A DNA stretch of 64,000 nucleotides, taken from positions 5,553 through 69,552 of the forward strand of contig JBCCGI010000039.1 in assembly GCA_039029355.1 (NCBI GenBank). The letters are read 5' to 3'. Every line of letters starts with the position of its first letter. Position 1 is the first letter of the stretch. The stretch is from JBCCGI01 sp039029355. Lineage in GTDB: Bacteria > Planctomycetota > UBA1135 > GCA-002686595. Positions 16,598 through 23,773 of this stretch are shown here, in pieces. A program made the translations under genes and the position numbers. The notes under the pieces are model-generated. The model worked only from the letters and a program-made list of their open reading frames with translations, searched no databases and was not told the DNA's origin.

Positions 16598-18867
16598 TCC
16601 AGACCAGCTCCTTTCCGATCGCGCTCGTCTTCCCGCCGCAGGGGCACTTCACCCAGCCCTACCTGGCGCTGCCCTGCATCTCGGCCTACCTCAAGGCGGG
16701 CGGCTTTCCTGACGTCGAGGTGATCGACGCGAGCGTCGAGGCCTACGACCGCTTCCTGTCGCGCGACTACCTGCTGCGCGCCGCCGAGCGCGTCGAGGAG
16801 CGCCTGCCGCTCGCGCGCTTCGGCGGGCGCGACGCGCTGGGCTTCGAGGACATGGAGGCCTTCCGCGCCGCGGCCGAGAGCGCCGCCAGCGCCGCGTCGG
16901 TCGCGCACGAGGTCGAGGAGGCGAAGGCCGTGCTCCGCGGCGAGGCCTTCTACGACACCGCGCGCTACGTGCCCGCCGTGCGCACGCTCTACCACGGGCT
17001 GCGGCTGGTCTCGGCGTCGTGGTTCCCGAGCCAGCTGACGCCGCACAACTTCACCATGCGCTACGCGAACGACCGCTCGCGCGAGGTGCTGGCTGCGGTC
17101 GACGACGGGGCGGAGAACCCCTTCCTCGAGCACTTCGAGGCCGAGCTCCTGCCGCGCCTGCTCGCGAAGCGGCCGCGCGTGCTGGGGATGAGCGTCATCT
17201 ACGGCAGCCAGCTGATCCCGGCGCTCACGCTCGGCCGGATGGTGAAGCGCCACCTGCCCGACTGCCACGTCACCGCCGGCGGCGGCTTCCTCGCCTACAT
17301 CGGCAAGAAGCTGATGCACGCGCCGGGTATCGACACGTGCCTCGACTCGATGATCTTCCACGAGGGCGAGGGCCCGATGCTGGCCCTGTGCCAGGCGCTC
17401 GCCGCGGGCGACGAGCCGCGCGACGTGCCGTCGACGACGTGGTTCGACCGTAGCGGCGCGCGCGTACGCGCGGTCGAGAACCCGCCCGGGCACCCGATCC
17501 GGCTGGACGAGGCGCCGCTGCCCGACTTCGACGGACTGCCGTTCGAACGGTACTTCTCGCCCGAGATCGTGCTGCCCTTCGACATCAACCGCGGGTGCTA
17601 CTACGGCGAGTGCACGTTCTGCACGCTCCCGACCGTGATCGGGCCCGGCTACCGAACGCGCCGCGCGGACACGATCGCGGACCACGTCGTGCAGCTGAAG
17701 GAGCGCTACGGCGCGCGCAACTTCAACTTCATCACCGACTGCATGCCGCCCGGCATGATCGCCGACCTGCCCGAGGCGCTGATCGAGCGCGAGGCCGACG
17801 TGCGCTGGTGGAGCGACGCGCGCGTCGAGCCGAGGGCGTACACGCGCGAGGGGGCGCAGCTCCTCTACGATTCGGGCTGCCGCAAGCTGCTCTTCGGCTT
17901 CGAGTCCGCCACGCCGCGGCTGCTGAAGATGATGAAGAAGGGCCAGAGCGTGCGGGCCACGCTGGACGTCGCCCGCAACTGCGCGGCCGCGGGCATCAGC
18001 GTGACCTTCTACGCGATGGTCGGCTTCCCGAGCGAGACGCGCGAGGAGGCACGCGCGACGCTCGACTTCCTGCTCGACAACTCGGACGTGGTGCGCGAGG
18101 TGTCGCTGCAGACCTTCCACATCGACGAGGTCGCCGAGACCTACCGCGACCCGGACGCCTTCGGCATCCGCATCCTCGACGACCCCGAAGCCGACCTGCA
18201 GCTGTATCACGAGTACGAGTCGGAGAGCGGCATGACCTCGTCCGAGGCGGCCGAGATGTTCGCCGAGATGATGGAGGGCTTCCGGTCGAGACTGGCGCTC
18301 TTCGCCGGCGACAACATCTTCTACTTCATGCAGAAGAGTCACTACTTCCTGCACCTCGCGCGCGACGTCCACCCCGACGCCTTCGCGGAGCGCTGCCGCG
18401 CGCGTACGCGGCGGCTGGCCGAGCGCGGGGCGTCGCCCGGGTTGGCGCCGGCGCCGGGCCTGTCGCTGATCGAGCTGCCGTTCTCCTACACCGGCGCGGT
18501 CGGCGCGCTGGCGCATCCCCTGGCGCGCGCCGTGCGCCCCGACTTCCTGACCGGCCGCTACGTCGCCGGCGCGCGTGAGGAGGCCGCGCGCGCGATCGGC
18601 GCGCTCGCGCCCGAGCCGCGGGTGCTCGCCTACGCCGGCGGGCGCGGCGAGTTCGTCGAGCTGCGCCCCGACGGCCGGCTCGCGCTCGAAGCGATCCAGC
18701 GCGCCGGCTCGGTCGGCGCGCTGCAGGCCGAGGCCTCCGCCGAAGACGCCGAGCACCTCGCGCGCTTCGCGGCTCGCCTGCACGCCCTCGGGCTGCTGGT
18801 CGACGAGCGCGAAGCGACGGTTCCCGCTCACGCGACTCCGCCCGCGGGCGTAACCTCGAACAGCTAA
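16594..18867 (+). CDS. B12-binding-type radical SAM protein (second of pair) with RRE-like tail
   Basis: The protein is 757 aa, and ATG 16594 overlaps the upstream stop. The cobalamin-binding-like region covers about 190-280 (RVLGMSVIYGSQLIPALTLGRMVK, VTAGGGFLAYIGKKL). The radical SAM motif is RGCYYGECTFCTLP with Cys335, Cys340 and Cys343, that is C-x4-C-x2-C instead of the usual C-x3-C-x2-C; CYYGE appears clean in the DNA. KLLFGFESATPRLLKMMKKGQS and FYAMVGFPSETREEA complete the core. The last ~70 residues (about 677-743: EFVELRPDGRLALEAI, then LARFAARLHALGLLVDE) resemble the PqqD/RiPP-recognition winged-helix pattern. Together with the 56-aa gene that follows, this suggests peptide or small-protein modification. 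That function is inference. Confidence 0.82.
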   Translation: MIQTSSFPIALVFPPQGHFTQPYLALPCISAYLKAGGFPDVEVIDASVEAYDRFLSRDYLLRAAERVEERLPLARFGGRDALGFEDMEAFRAAAESAASAASVAHEVEEAKAVLRGEAFYDTARYVPAVRTLYHGLRLVSASWFPSQLTPHNFTMRYANDRSREVLAAVDDGAENPFLEHFEAELLPRLLAKRPRVLGMSVIYGSQLIPALTLGRMVKRHLPDCHVTAGGGFLAYIGKKLMHAPGIDTCLDSMIFHEGEGPMLALCQALAAGDEPRDVPSTTWFDRSGARVRAVENPPGHPIRLDEAPLPDFDGLPFERYFSPEIVLPFDINRGCYYGECTFCTLPTVIGPGYRTRRADTIADHVVQLKERYGARNFNFITDCMPPGMIADLPEALIEREADVRWWSDARVEPRAYTREGAQLLYDSGCRKLLFGFESATPRLLKMMKKGQSVRATLDVARNCAAAGISVTFYAMVGFPSETREEARATLDFLLDNSDVVREVSLQTFHIDEVAETYRDPDAFGIRILDDPEADLQLYHEYESESGMTSSEAAEMFAEMMEGFRSRLALFAGDNIFYFMQKSHYFLHLARDVHPDAFAERCRARTRRLAERGASPGLAPAPGLSLIELPFSYTGAVGALAHPLARAVRPDFLTGRYVAGAREEAARAIGALAPEPRVLAYAGGRGEFVELRPDGRLALEAIQRAGSVGALQAEASAEDAEHLARFAARLHALGLLVDEREATVPAHATPPAGVTSNS

Positions 18868-18896
18868 ATCCACAGGAACCAGGAAAGCCCTTCCCG

Positions 18897-19067
18897 ATGA
18901 GCGACCCGAAAGAGCCCCAGCCCAAGGAGGCCGGCAAGGCCCCCGCCCCCAAGGAAGACGCGGCCAAGCCGCTGGCTGAGAAGATCGGCTTCGCCAAGCT
19001 GGACCTCACCGTGGAGGAGGTCGAGGAGCGCATCAGCCCGCGCGAGACGAACGTGTTCGACAAGTAA
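18897..19067 (+). CDS. 56-residue peptide, candidate substrate of the radical SAM pair
   Basis: The gene begins 29 nt after the second radical SAM stop, with AGGAA and AGGAAAG Shine-Dalgarno-like sequences between. The product is 56 aa. Residues 1-28 are rich in Lys, Pro, Ala and Glu (MSDPKEPQPKEAGKAPAPKE). Residues 29-50 are predicted amphipathic helix (KIGFAKLDLTVEEVEERI), and the C-terminus is SPRETNVFDK. There is no Cys, no signal peptide and no membrane segment. Position and size fit a RiPP-type precursor with leader, recognition helix and short core. It could instead be a small accessory protein. Codon use is like its neighbours. I do not recognise a family. Confidence 0.6.
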   Translation: MSDPKEPQPKEAGKAPAPKEDAAKPLAEKIGFAKLDLTVEEVEERISPRETNVFDK

Positions 19068-19156
19068 CGATCGGGGCCGAAAGCTGCGCGAACGGGCCGC
19101 AGATGCAACAATCTGGCCTCGGCGGTTCTCCCCCCGTCCCAGGCAGGAATTCCCGC

Positions 19157-21715
19157 ATGAGCGCCCGCGCAAAGACGCTGATCCTAGCCCCGCTCGCCCT
19201 GGGGGCGGGCCTCGCCGTATGGTTCGCTCTCCCCGACGGCGGAGGCCGCAGCGTCCAGGCGGAGACGCCGCTCGTCGCGCGCCCGGCGGGCCGCTCCGAC
19301 GCGGTGCAGCCGGTGCCGACCGAGGAGACGGCGGCCGAGGAGAGCGCCGACCACGAGGGGGCCGCGGGCCGGGTCACCGTCGACGTGCCGCAGCACCAGG
19401 TGACGACGAGCGCCGGGCTCACCAGCTGGGAGGAAGGCTTCGACGGCCTCGCGCTCTACGGCACGCTCGAAGACGAGGAGGCCAACCCGATCGAGGGCGC
19501 GCAGCTGGCGCTCTACCCGCGGCGCGGCGACTACGACGAGCTGGGTGCTCCGCTCGCCGAGTGCGTCTCGAACGCCGAGGGACGCTTCCGCTTCCTCGAC
19601 CTGGAGGAGTTCAAGGAGTACCGCATCTACGCCCAGGCCGACGGCTTCCTGCCGCGCATGCAGAGCCGCAAGACCGGCGTCGACGACGAGCTGACGCTGC
19701 GCAAGGCGGCGCCCTTCGCCGGCAAGGTCGTCGACGCCGCGTCGGGCGTGCCGCTGGAGGGCGTGAAGATCTCGATCTCGAACGTGCTGCGCGACGGCGA
19801 CGAGCTGATGTCGCGCGTCGAGTCGGTCAGCGACGCCGAGGGCGCCTACGCGATTCCGTTCGCGCGGCTCGACAGCGTGCAGAAGCTCACGGTCACCCAG
19901 CCCGGACACCTCGCCGAGCAGCGCGAGTTCCAGGTGCTCGAGGGACGCCCCGAAGGCTACGACATCGAGCTCGGCAGCGGCCGGCCGATGGTGCTCTACG
20001 TGTACGACCTGGACACCGGCAAGCCGCTCGCCGATCAGGAGCTGCAGGTCCTGTCCGGCTACCGTGCGACGACCGACGAGCACGGCGAGATCCGCATCAC
20101 CTCGCCCGCCTACGAGCGGCTCAAGGACGGCAAGCTGTCCTTCGACGTGCGCCTCGACGGCTGGTGCCGCACGACGCGCTCGGTGCTGATGCCCGAGCAG
20201 GGCTTCAACGAGCCCGTCGAGCTCCCGCTCATCAAGGGCGCCCGGGTCACCGGCCGGATCCATGACGAGGACGGCAAGGCGATCCACGAAGCGTACGTGT
20301 GGGTCCAAAACCAGAACCGGCGCCTCGAGGGCGTGGACCTGCCCGACGGCGCGTACGTGCGCTCGTCGGCCAGCCAGGTGCGCTCGGACGAGAGCGGACA
20401 CTACGAGCTCGCCGGCGTCCTTCCGGGGCCGAAGGACGTCAAGCTGTCGGCCGCCCATTCCGAGTACCCGCGCGAGTACTCCGACCCCTTCCTGCTGCCG
20501 ACCTCGGCCGCGGTGAAGGAGCAGGACATGGAGCTGTCGCGCGGCGCCGAGGTGCGCGGGACGATCACGCTGAACGGCGAGCCGGCCCACGCCCGCGTCT
20601 GGTGGCGCAAGGACAAGGCCTCGGGCAACGGCCAGTCGAACGACTCGGGCGCCTACCGCATGCGCGGCGTGCAGCCGGGCATGGTCAAGCTGAGCGCGAA
20701 CGTCGACGACGGCTTCTGGAGCGACGACGAACACTCCGAAGAGGTCTGGGTCGAGGAGGCCAAGCTCACCGAGCACGACATCGTGATGGTCAAGAGCCGC
20801 GCGACCATCGCGGGCATCGTCAAGGACGCGAACGGCACCGCGTTGCCGGGGGTGCAGGTCAACGGCTGGGCCGAGGACGAGGGCCGCGGCGATTGGTACT
20901 ACGCCGAGGACAAGACCGACGCCGAGGGCCGCTTCGAGCTCGCGGTGAACGACTCGCCGGGCATCCTGTACGACCTCTGGGCCTACGAGGGCCAGCGCAA
21001 CGTCAACGCCGACGACGTGCCGGTCGGGTCCCAAGGGATCGAGCTCGTGCTCCCGCGCACCGGCAAGCTGCGGCTCGAGGTGGTCGACCTCGTCACCCGC
21101 GAGCACATCCAGAAGTTCAACCTCTACTGGCGCAAGCGCGACTCGAACAGCGGCTTCCGCAGCCTGTCGCAAGGCGGGCGCGACTTCTCGCCCGGGCCCG
21201 ACGGCTTCTTCGAGGCCGAGCTGCCGATCGGCAACGTCGACCTGCGCATCAGCGCGCGCTCCCAGGGCTACATCCCCGCCGACCTGCCGAACCTGATCGT
21301 GGTCGAAGACCAGATCGGCCAGACCGCGCTGGTGGAGCTGGAGCACGGCGTGAAGGTCGAGTTCCAGTTCCTGGCGCAGACGCCGGGCACGAAGCTGTCG
21401 CGCCTGACGGTCGTCAACGAGGACCAGCGCGCGGAGCTCAGCTCGGGGCGCTGGAGCTCGTTCGCCAGCCGCGAGATCCACAACGCGCAGAGGATGCGCC
21501 CGAACGGGGAGGGCAAGGCCGTGCTGAAGTCCCTGGCTCCGGGCACGTATTCCTTCTGGAAGCCGCCGAAGAACCACGTCTTCGAGCCCGAGACCTTCGA
21601 GGTGCCCCACGTCGAGAACCACATGGTTGAAATCCAGTGGCGCGTGGAGGAAAAGAGCGCGAAGAAGAACGACGCCGGCTCCGCGTCGGCGCTCGAGACG
21701 CTCGGCTACTTCTGA
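19157..21715 (+). CDS. Secreted carboxypeptidase-regulatory-like repeat protein
   Basis: The protein is 852 aa. ATG 19157 is preferred over in-frame ATG 19103 because of the AGGCAGGAA Shine-Dalgarno and because a signal/anchor segment (MSARAKTLILAPLALGAGLAVWFALP) starts there. The rest is a string of beta-sandwich modules of the carboxypeptidase regulatory-like type: LYGTLEDEEANPIEGAQLAL, FAGKVVDAASGVPLEGVKIS, VTGRIHDEDGKAIHEAYVWV, VRGTITLNGEPAHARV and IAGIVKDANGTALPGVQVNG, each followed by a TDAEGRFEL-type strand. Such proteins are usually periplasmic or surface structural proteins without enzymatic activity. The function here is unknown. It may share a transcript with the pentaheme cytochrome that starts 8 nt after its stop. 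Confidence 0.8.
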   Translation: MSARAKTLILAPLALGAGLAVWFALPDGGGRSVQAETPLVARPAGRSDAVQPVPTEETAAEESADHEGAAGRVTVDVPQHQVTTSAGLTSWEEGFDGLALYGTLEDEEANPIEGAQLALYPRRGDYDELGAPLAECVSNAEGRFRFLDLEEFKEYRIYAQADGFLPRMQSRKTGVDDELTLRKAAPFAGKVVDAASGVPLEGVKISISNVLRDGDELMSRVESVSDAEGAYAIPFARLDSVQKLTVTQPGHLAEQREFQVLEGRPEGYDIELGSGRPMVLYVYDLDTGKPLADQELQVLSGYRATTDEHGEIRITSPAYERLKDGKLSFDVRLDGWCRTTRSVLMPEQGFNEPVELPLIKGARVTGRIHDEDGKAIHEAYVWVQNQNRRLEGVDLPDGAYVRSSASQVRSDESGHYELAGVLPGPKDVKLSAAHSEYPREYSDPFLLPTSAAVKEQDMELSRGAEVRGTITLNGEPAHARVWWRKDKASGNGQSNDSGAYRMRGVQPGMVKLSANVDDGFWSDDEHSEEVWVEEAKLTEHDIVMVKSRATIAGIVKDANGTALPGVQVNGWAEDEGRGDWYYAEDKTDAEGRFELAVNDSPGILYDLWAYEGQRNVNADDVPVGSQGIELVLPRTGKLRLEVVDLVTREHIQKFNLYWRKRDSNSGFRSLSQGGRDFSPGPDGFFEAELPIGNVDLRISARSQGYIPADLPNLIVVEDQIGQTALVELEHGVKVEFQFLAQTPGTKLSRLTVVNEDQRAELSSGRWSSFASREIHNAQRMRPNGEGKAVLKSLAPGTYSFWKPPKNHVFEPETFEVPHVENHMVEIQWRVEEKSAKKNDAGSASALETLGYF

Positions 21716-21723
21716 CCCGCCCG

Positions 21724-22800
21724 ATGCCTGACACCACGCCCCGCTCCCGCCGCGCCCCTCTGCTCACGGCGGTCGCCGCCTCGTTCGCCCTCGTGCTCTT
21801 CGTCGCCTTCGCGGGCGCCGTCCCGCCCCAGGAGGGCACGGACGAGGCGTGGACGATCGAGCTCGCCGCGCCCGCGCCGCACCCCTCACTCGCCTACGAG
21901 CGGCTCGACGATCTCGAGACGCTGTCCTGCTGGGGCTGCCACGAGACCATCGCCGAGGAGTGGGCGCTGACCCAGCACGGGCACGCCTGGGTCGACGGGC
22001 ACTACCAGGAGGCGCTCAAGACCAAGCGGCGCCCGCAGAGCTGCTACGGCTGCCACATCCCGACCCCGCTGCACCAGGCACCCGCCGACCGCTTCGGCCG
22101 CAAGCCGCGGCCGCGCGAGGAGGAGGCCGAGAAGCGGCACTTCGGCATCTCGTGCCGCTCGTGCCACGCAGGCCCGGACGACGCGATCCTGGGCCCCTGG
22201 GGCGCCGAGACCGACGCGCACAAGAGCCAGCAGGGCGAGAGCTTCACCGAGCTCGGCTCGAACCGGCTGTGCCTCGCGTGCCACAAGACCACCGTCGGCC
22301 CGGTGATCGGCGTCGGCAAGGACTTCGACCTCGAGCTGCTGGAGGAGCGCGGCATGAGCTGCGTGGCCTGCCACATGCACCCCGTCGAGCGGCCCGCCGC
22401 CACCGACGACAACGACCAGCCGACCGCGGTGCGCAAGGGCCGCAGCCACCTGCTGCAGACGCCGCGCGACCCGGCCTTCCTCGCCAGCTCGTTCGCGCTC
22501 TCCGCGCGCGCCGACGGCGGACGCACGCTGCTGACGATCAAGAACCGCGCGGGGCATCGCGTGCCCGGGCTGGTGGACCGGAAGCTGGCCTTCCGCGTCG
22601 AGGCCCTCGACGCCGCGGGTGCCGCCGTCGCAGAAGCCGAGCACACGATCGACGACGTGGCCTACCTGCCGATCTTCGGCGCGGTCGACGTGGCGCTCGA
22701 CGCCCAGGCCGCCAAGGTGCGCGTCACGGCGCTGCACCACGCCCCCGGCACCGACGCGCCGATCCCGTTCCTCGACGGCGTCGAGCTGCCGGTCGAATAG
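21724..22800 (+). CDS. Secreted pentaheme cytochrome c (cytochrome c554-like)
   Basis: The protein is 358 aa from ATG 21724. The N-terminal signal segment is PLLTAVAASFALVLFVAFAGA. Five c-type heme sites are visible: CWGCH (69-73), CYGCH, CRSCH, CLACH and CVACH, all in the first ~220 residues. The spacing and the His pair in QHGHAWVDGHY fit the cytochrome c554/tetraheme domain found in periplasmic multiheme electron carriers. The C-terminal ~130 residues are a beta-rich domain without hemes (LLTIKNRAGHRVPGL, KLAFRVEALDAAGAAV). It would move electrons in the periplasm; donor and acceptor are unknown. Unusually, a lone receiver domain follows after 3 nt. Confidence 0.85.
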   Translation: MPDTTPRSRRAPLLTAVAASFALVLFVAFAGAVPPQEGTDEAWTIELAAPAPHPSLAYERLDDLETLSCWGCHETIAEEWALTQHGHAWVDGHYQEALKTKRRPQSCYGCHIPTPLHQAPADRFGRKPRPREEEAEKRHFGISCRSCHAGPDDAILGPWGAETDAHKSQQGESFTELGSNRLCLACHKTTVGPVIGVGKDFDLELLEERGMSCVACHMHPVERPAATDDNDQPTAVRKGRSHLLQTPRDPAFLASSFALSARADGGRTLLTIKNRAGHRVPGLVDRKLAFRVEALDAAGAAVAEAEHTIDDVAYLPIFGAVDVALDAQAAKVRVTALHHAPGTDAPIPFLDGVELPVE

Positions 22801-22803
22801 GCC

Positions 22804-23208
22804 GTGGACGCCTCTCAGGAGCCCTCCGGCGACAGCGTGCTGGTCGTCGACGACAACAGCGCGGTGCGGCGCGTCTGCGCCAAGATCCTCACCGGCGCCG
22901 GCTTCCGGGTCGAGTGCGCCGAGGGCGGCGAGGACGCCTTGGCGCTCGTCGAACGCGGCGACTTCCGGGTGGACCTGGCGGTGCTCGACCTGACGATGCC
23001 GGGCCTGGACGGGCGCGGCACCCTGTCGGCCCTGCGCCGCCTGTGCCCGCGGCTGCCGGCGGTGCTGATCAGCGGCGTCGACGGGTCGCACCTGGCGAGC
23101 GGCGCCGAGGACGACACGGCGACGCGCTTCCTGGGGAAGCCGTTCCTGCCGGACGACCTGATCGCGGCCGTGCGGTCGGGCCTAGCGGCCCGCCCCGACC
23201 ACTCCTAA
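22804..23208 (+). CDS. Stand-alone response-regulator receiver domain
   Basis: The protein is 134 aa from GTG 22804, 3 nt after the cytochrome stop. The single CheY-like domain has the acidic pair Asp16-Asp17 in VLVVDDNS, the phosphoacceptor Asp62 in LAVLDLTMPGLDG, Ser90 in VLISG and Lys112 in FLGKPF, so all phosphotransfer residues are present. There is no output domain. It would work through protein-protein contact. The cognate kinase is not obvious; the only kinase in the window is at 40312-41778, next to its own regulator. Confidence 0.88.
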   Translation: MDASQEPSGDSVLVVDDNSAVRRVCAKILTGAGFRVECAEGGEDALALVERGDFRVDLAVLDLTMPGLDGRGTLSALRRLCPRLPAVLISGVDGSHLASGAEDDTATRFLGKPFLPDDLIAAVRSGLAARPDHS

Positions 23209-23213
23209 ACCAA

Positions 23214-23504
23214 TCAGCGGGAACGGCTTACGCCGACCGAGCGGCGCGGATAGGGCGTGAGCTCCCAGGGGAGCAGGTCACGCCCCTCCAGCGGCCGATC
23301 CCCGAACGCGGAAGGGGCGGCGAGACTCAGCGCGTCCTTGCAACGCGGCACCCCGTTGGGCGCGCCTGAGCTCGCCTCGGCCGGCCCCACCCGGCCCACC
23401 CCTCCGCTCCCCCGCCGGCCGGCCAGGGGCTCGGGCGCGTCGAGCCCCGGGCCCGACGCGACAGCGATGGCGACCAAGGCTGCCCGCAGGGCAGTGGCGC
23501 GCAT
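23214..23504 (-). CDS. Possible small secreted protein (hypothetical)
   Basis: This is a possible 96-aa gene on the minus strand in the otherwise empty stretch 23209-23773. It begins MRATALRAALVAIAVASGPGLDA, a plausible signal peptide with AGGAC about 10 nt upstream, and continues as a Gly/Pro/Arg-rich chain ending PYPRRSVGVSRSR. Third codon positions are mostly G or C, as in neighbouring genes. No family is recognised and antisense overlap is absent. In such GC-rich DNA a chance open frame is a real alternative. Confidence 0.4.
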   Translation of the reverse strand: MRATALRAALVAIAVASGPGLDAPEPLAGRRGSGGVGRVGPAEASSGAPNGVPRCKDALSLAAPSAFGDRPLEGRDLLPWELTPYPRRSVGVSRSR

Positions 23505-23773
23505 GGTACGGCGCGTCCTGCGAGCTCCCGGAAGGCGTCGATCGGCCATCGCCAAGGAAGTCGCACCGCGCGCGACGGCGGACAGTGGAAACCGCGGGCA
23601 ACCTGCGCGCGCGGCGAATCTTGGGTAGCCGGCTGGCCCGGGCCCGCTACAGTTCGATGCCGGCTGCGGTCCGCGCGCCGCGGGCCTCCGCGGCCGCCCG
23701 CCCCCGCGCCCGCCCGCCCTACGAACGTAAGGCCTTCAATATCCGCATCTTACAGCGAACATGGCACGGCGTA
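23505..23773. promoter_or_regulatory. Intergenic region upstream of the VWA gene
   Basis: The region holds a TACAGT -10-like box at 23648-23653 and, at about 23731-23760, a locally AT-richer stretch (TTCAATATCCGCATCT followed by TTACAG). Either could drive the VWA gene at 23774. No other gene is convincing here; open frames reading through it lack a start with Shine-Dalgarno and are rich in Arg/Pro/Ala. Confidence 0.35.

Noticed and set aside
16384..18873. 829-codon minus-strand frame opposite the second radical SAM gene
   Set aside because: Typical high-GC shadow frame; the plus strand has cluster cysteines and family motifs.
19184..21622. 812-codon minus-strand frame opposite the carboxypeptidase-regulatory-like gene
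   Set aside because: Shadow of the repeat protein; no start, no motif.
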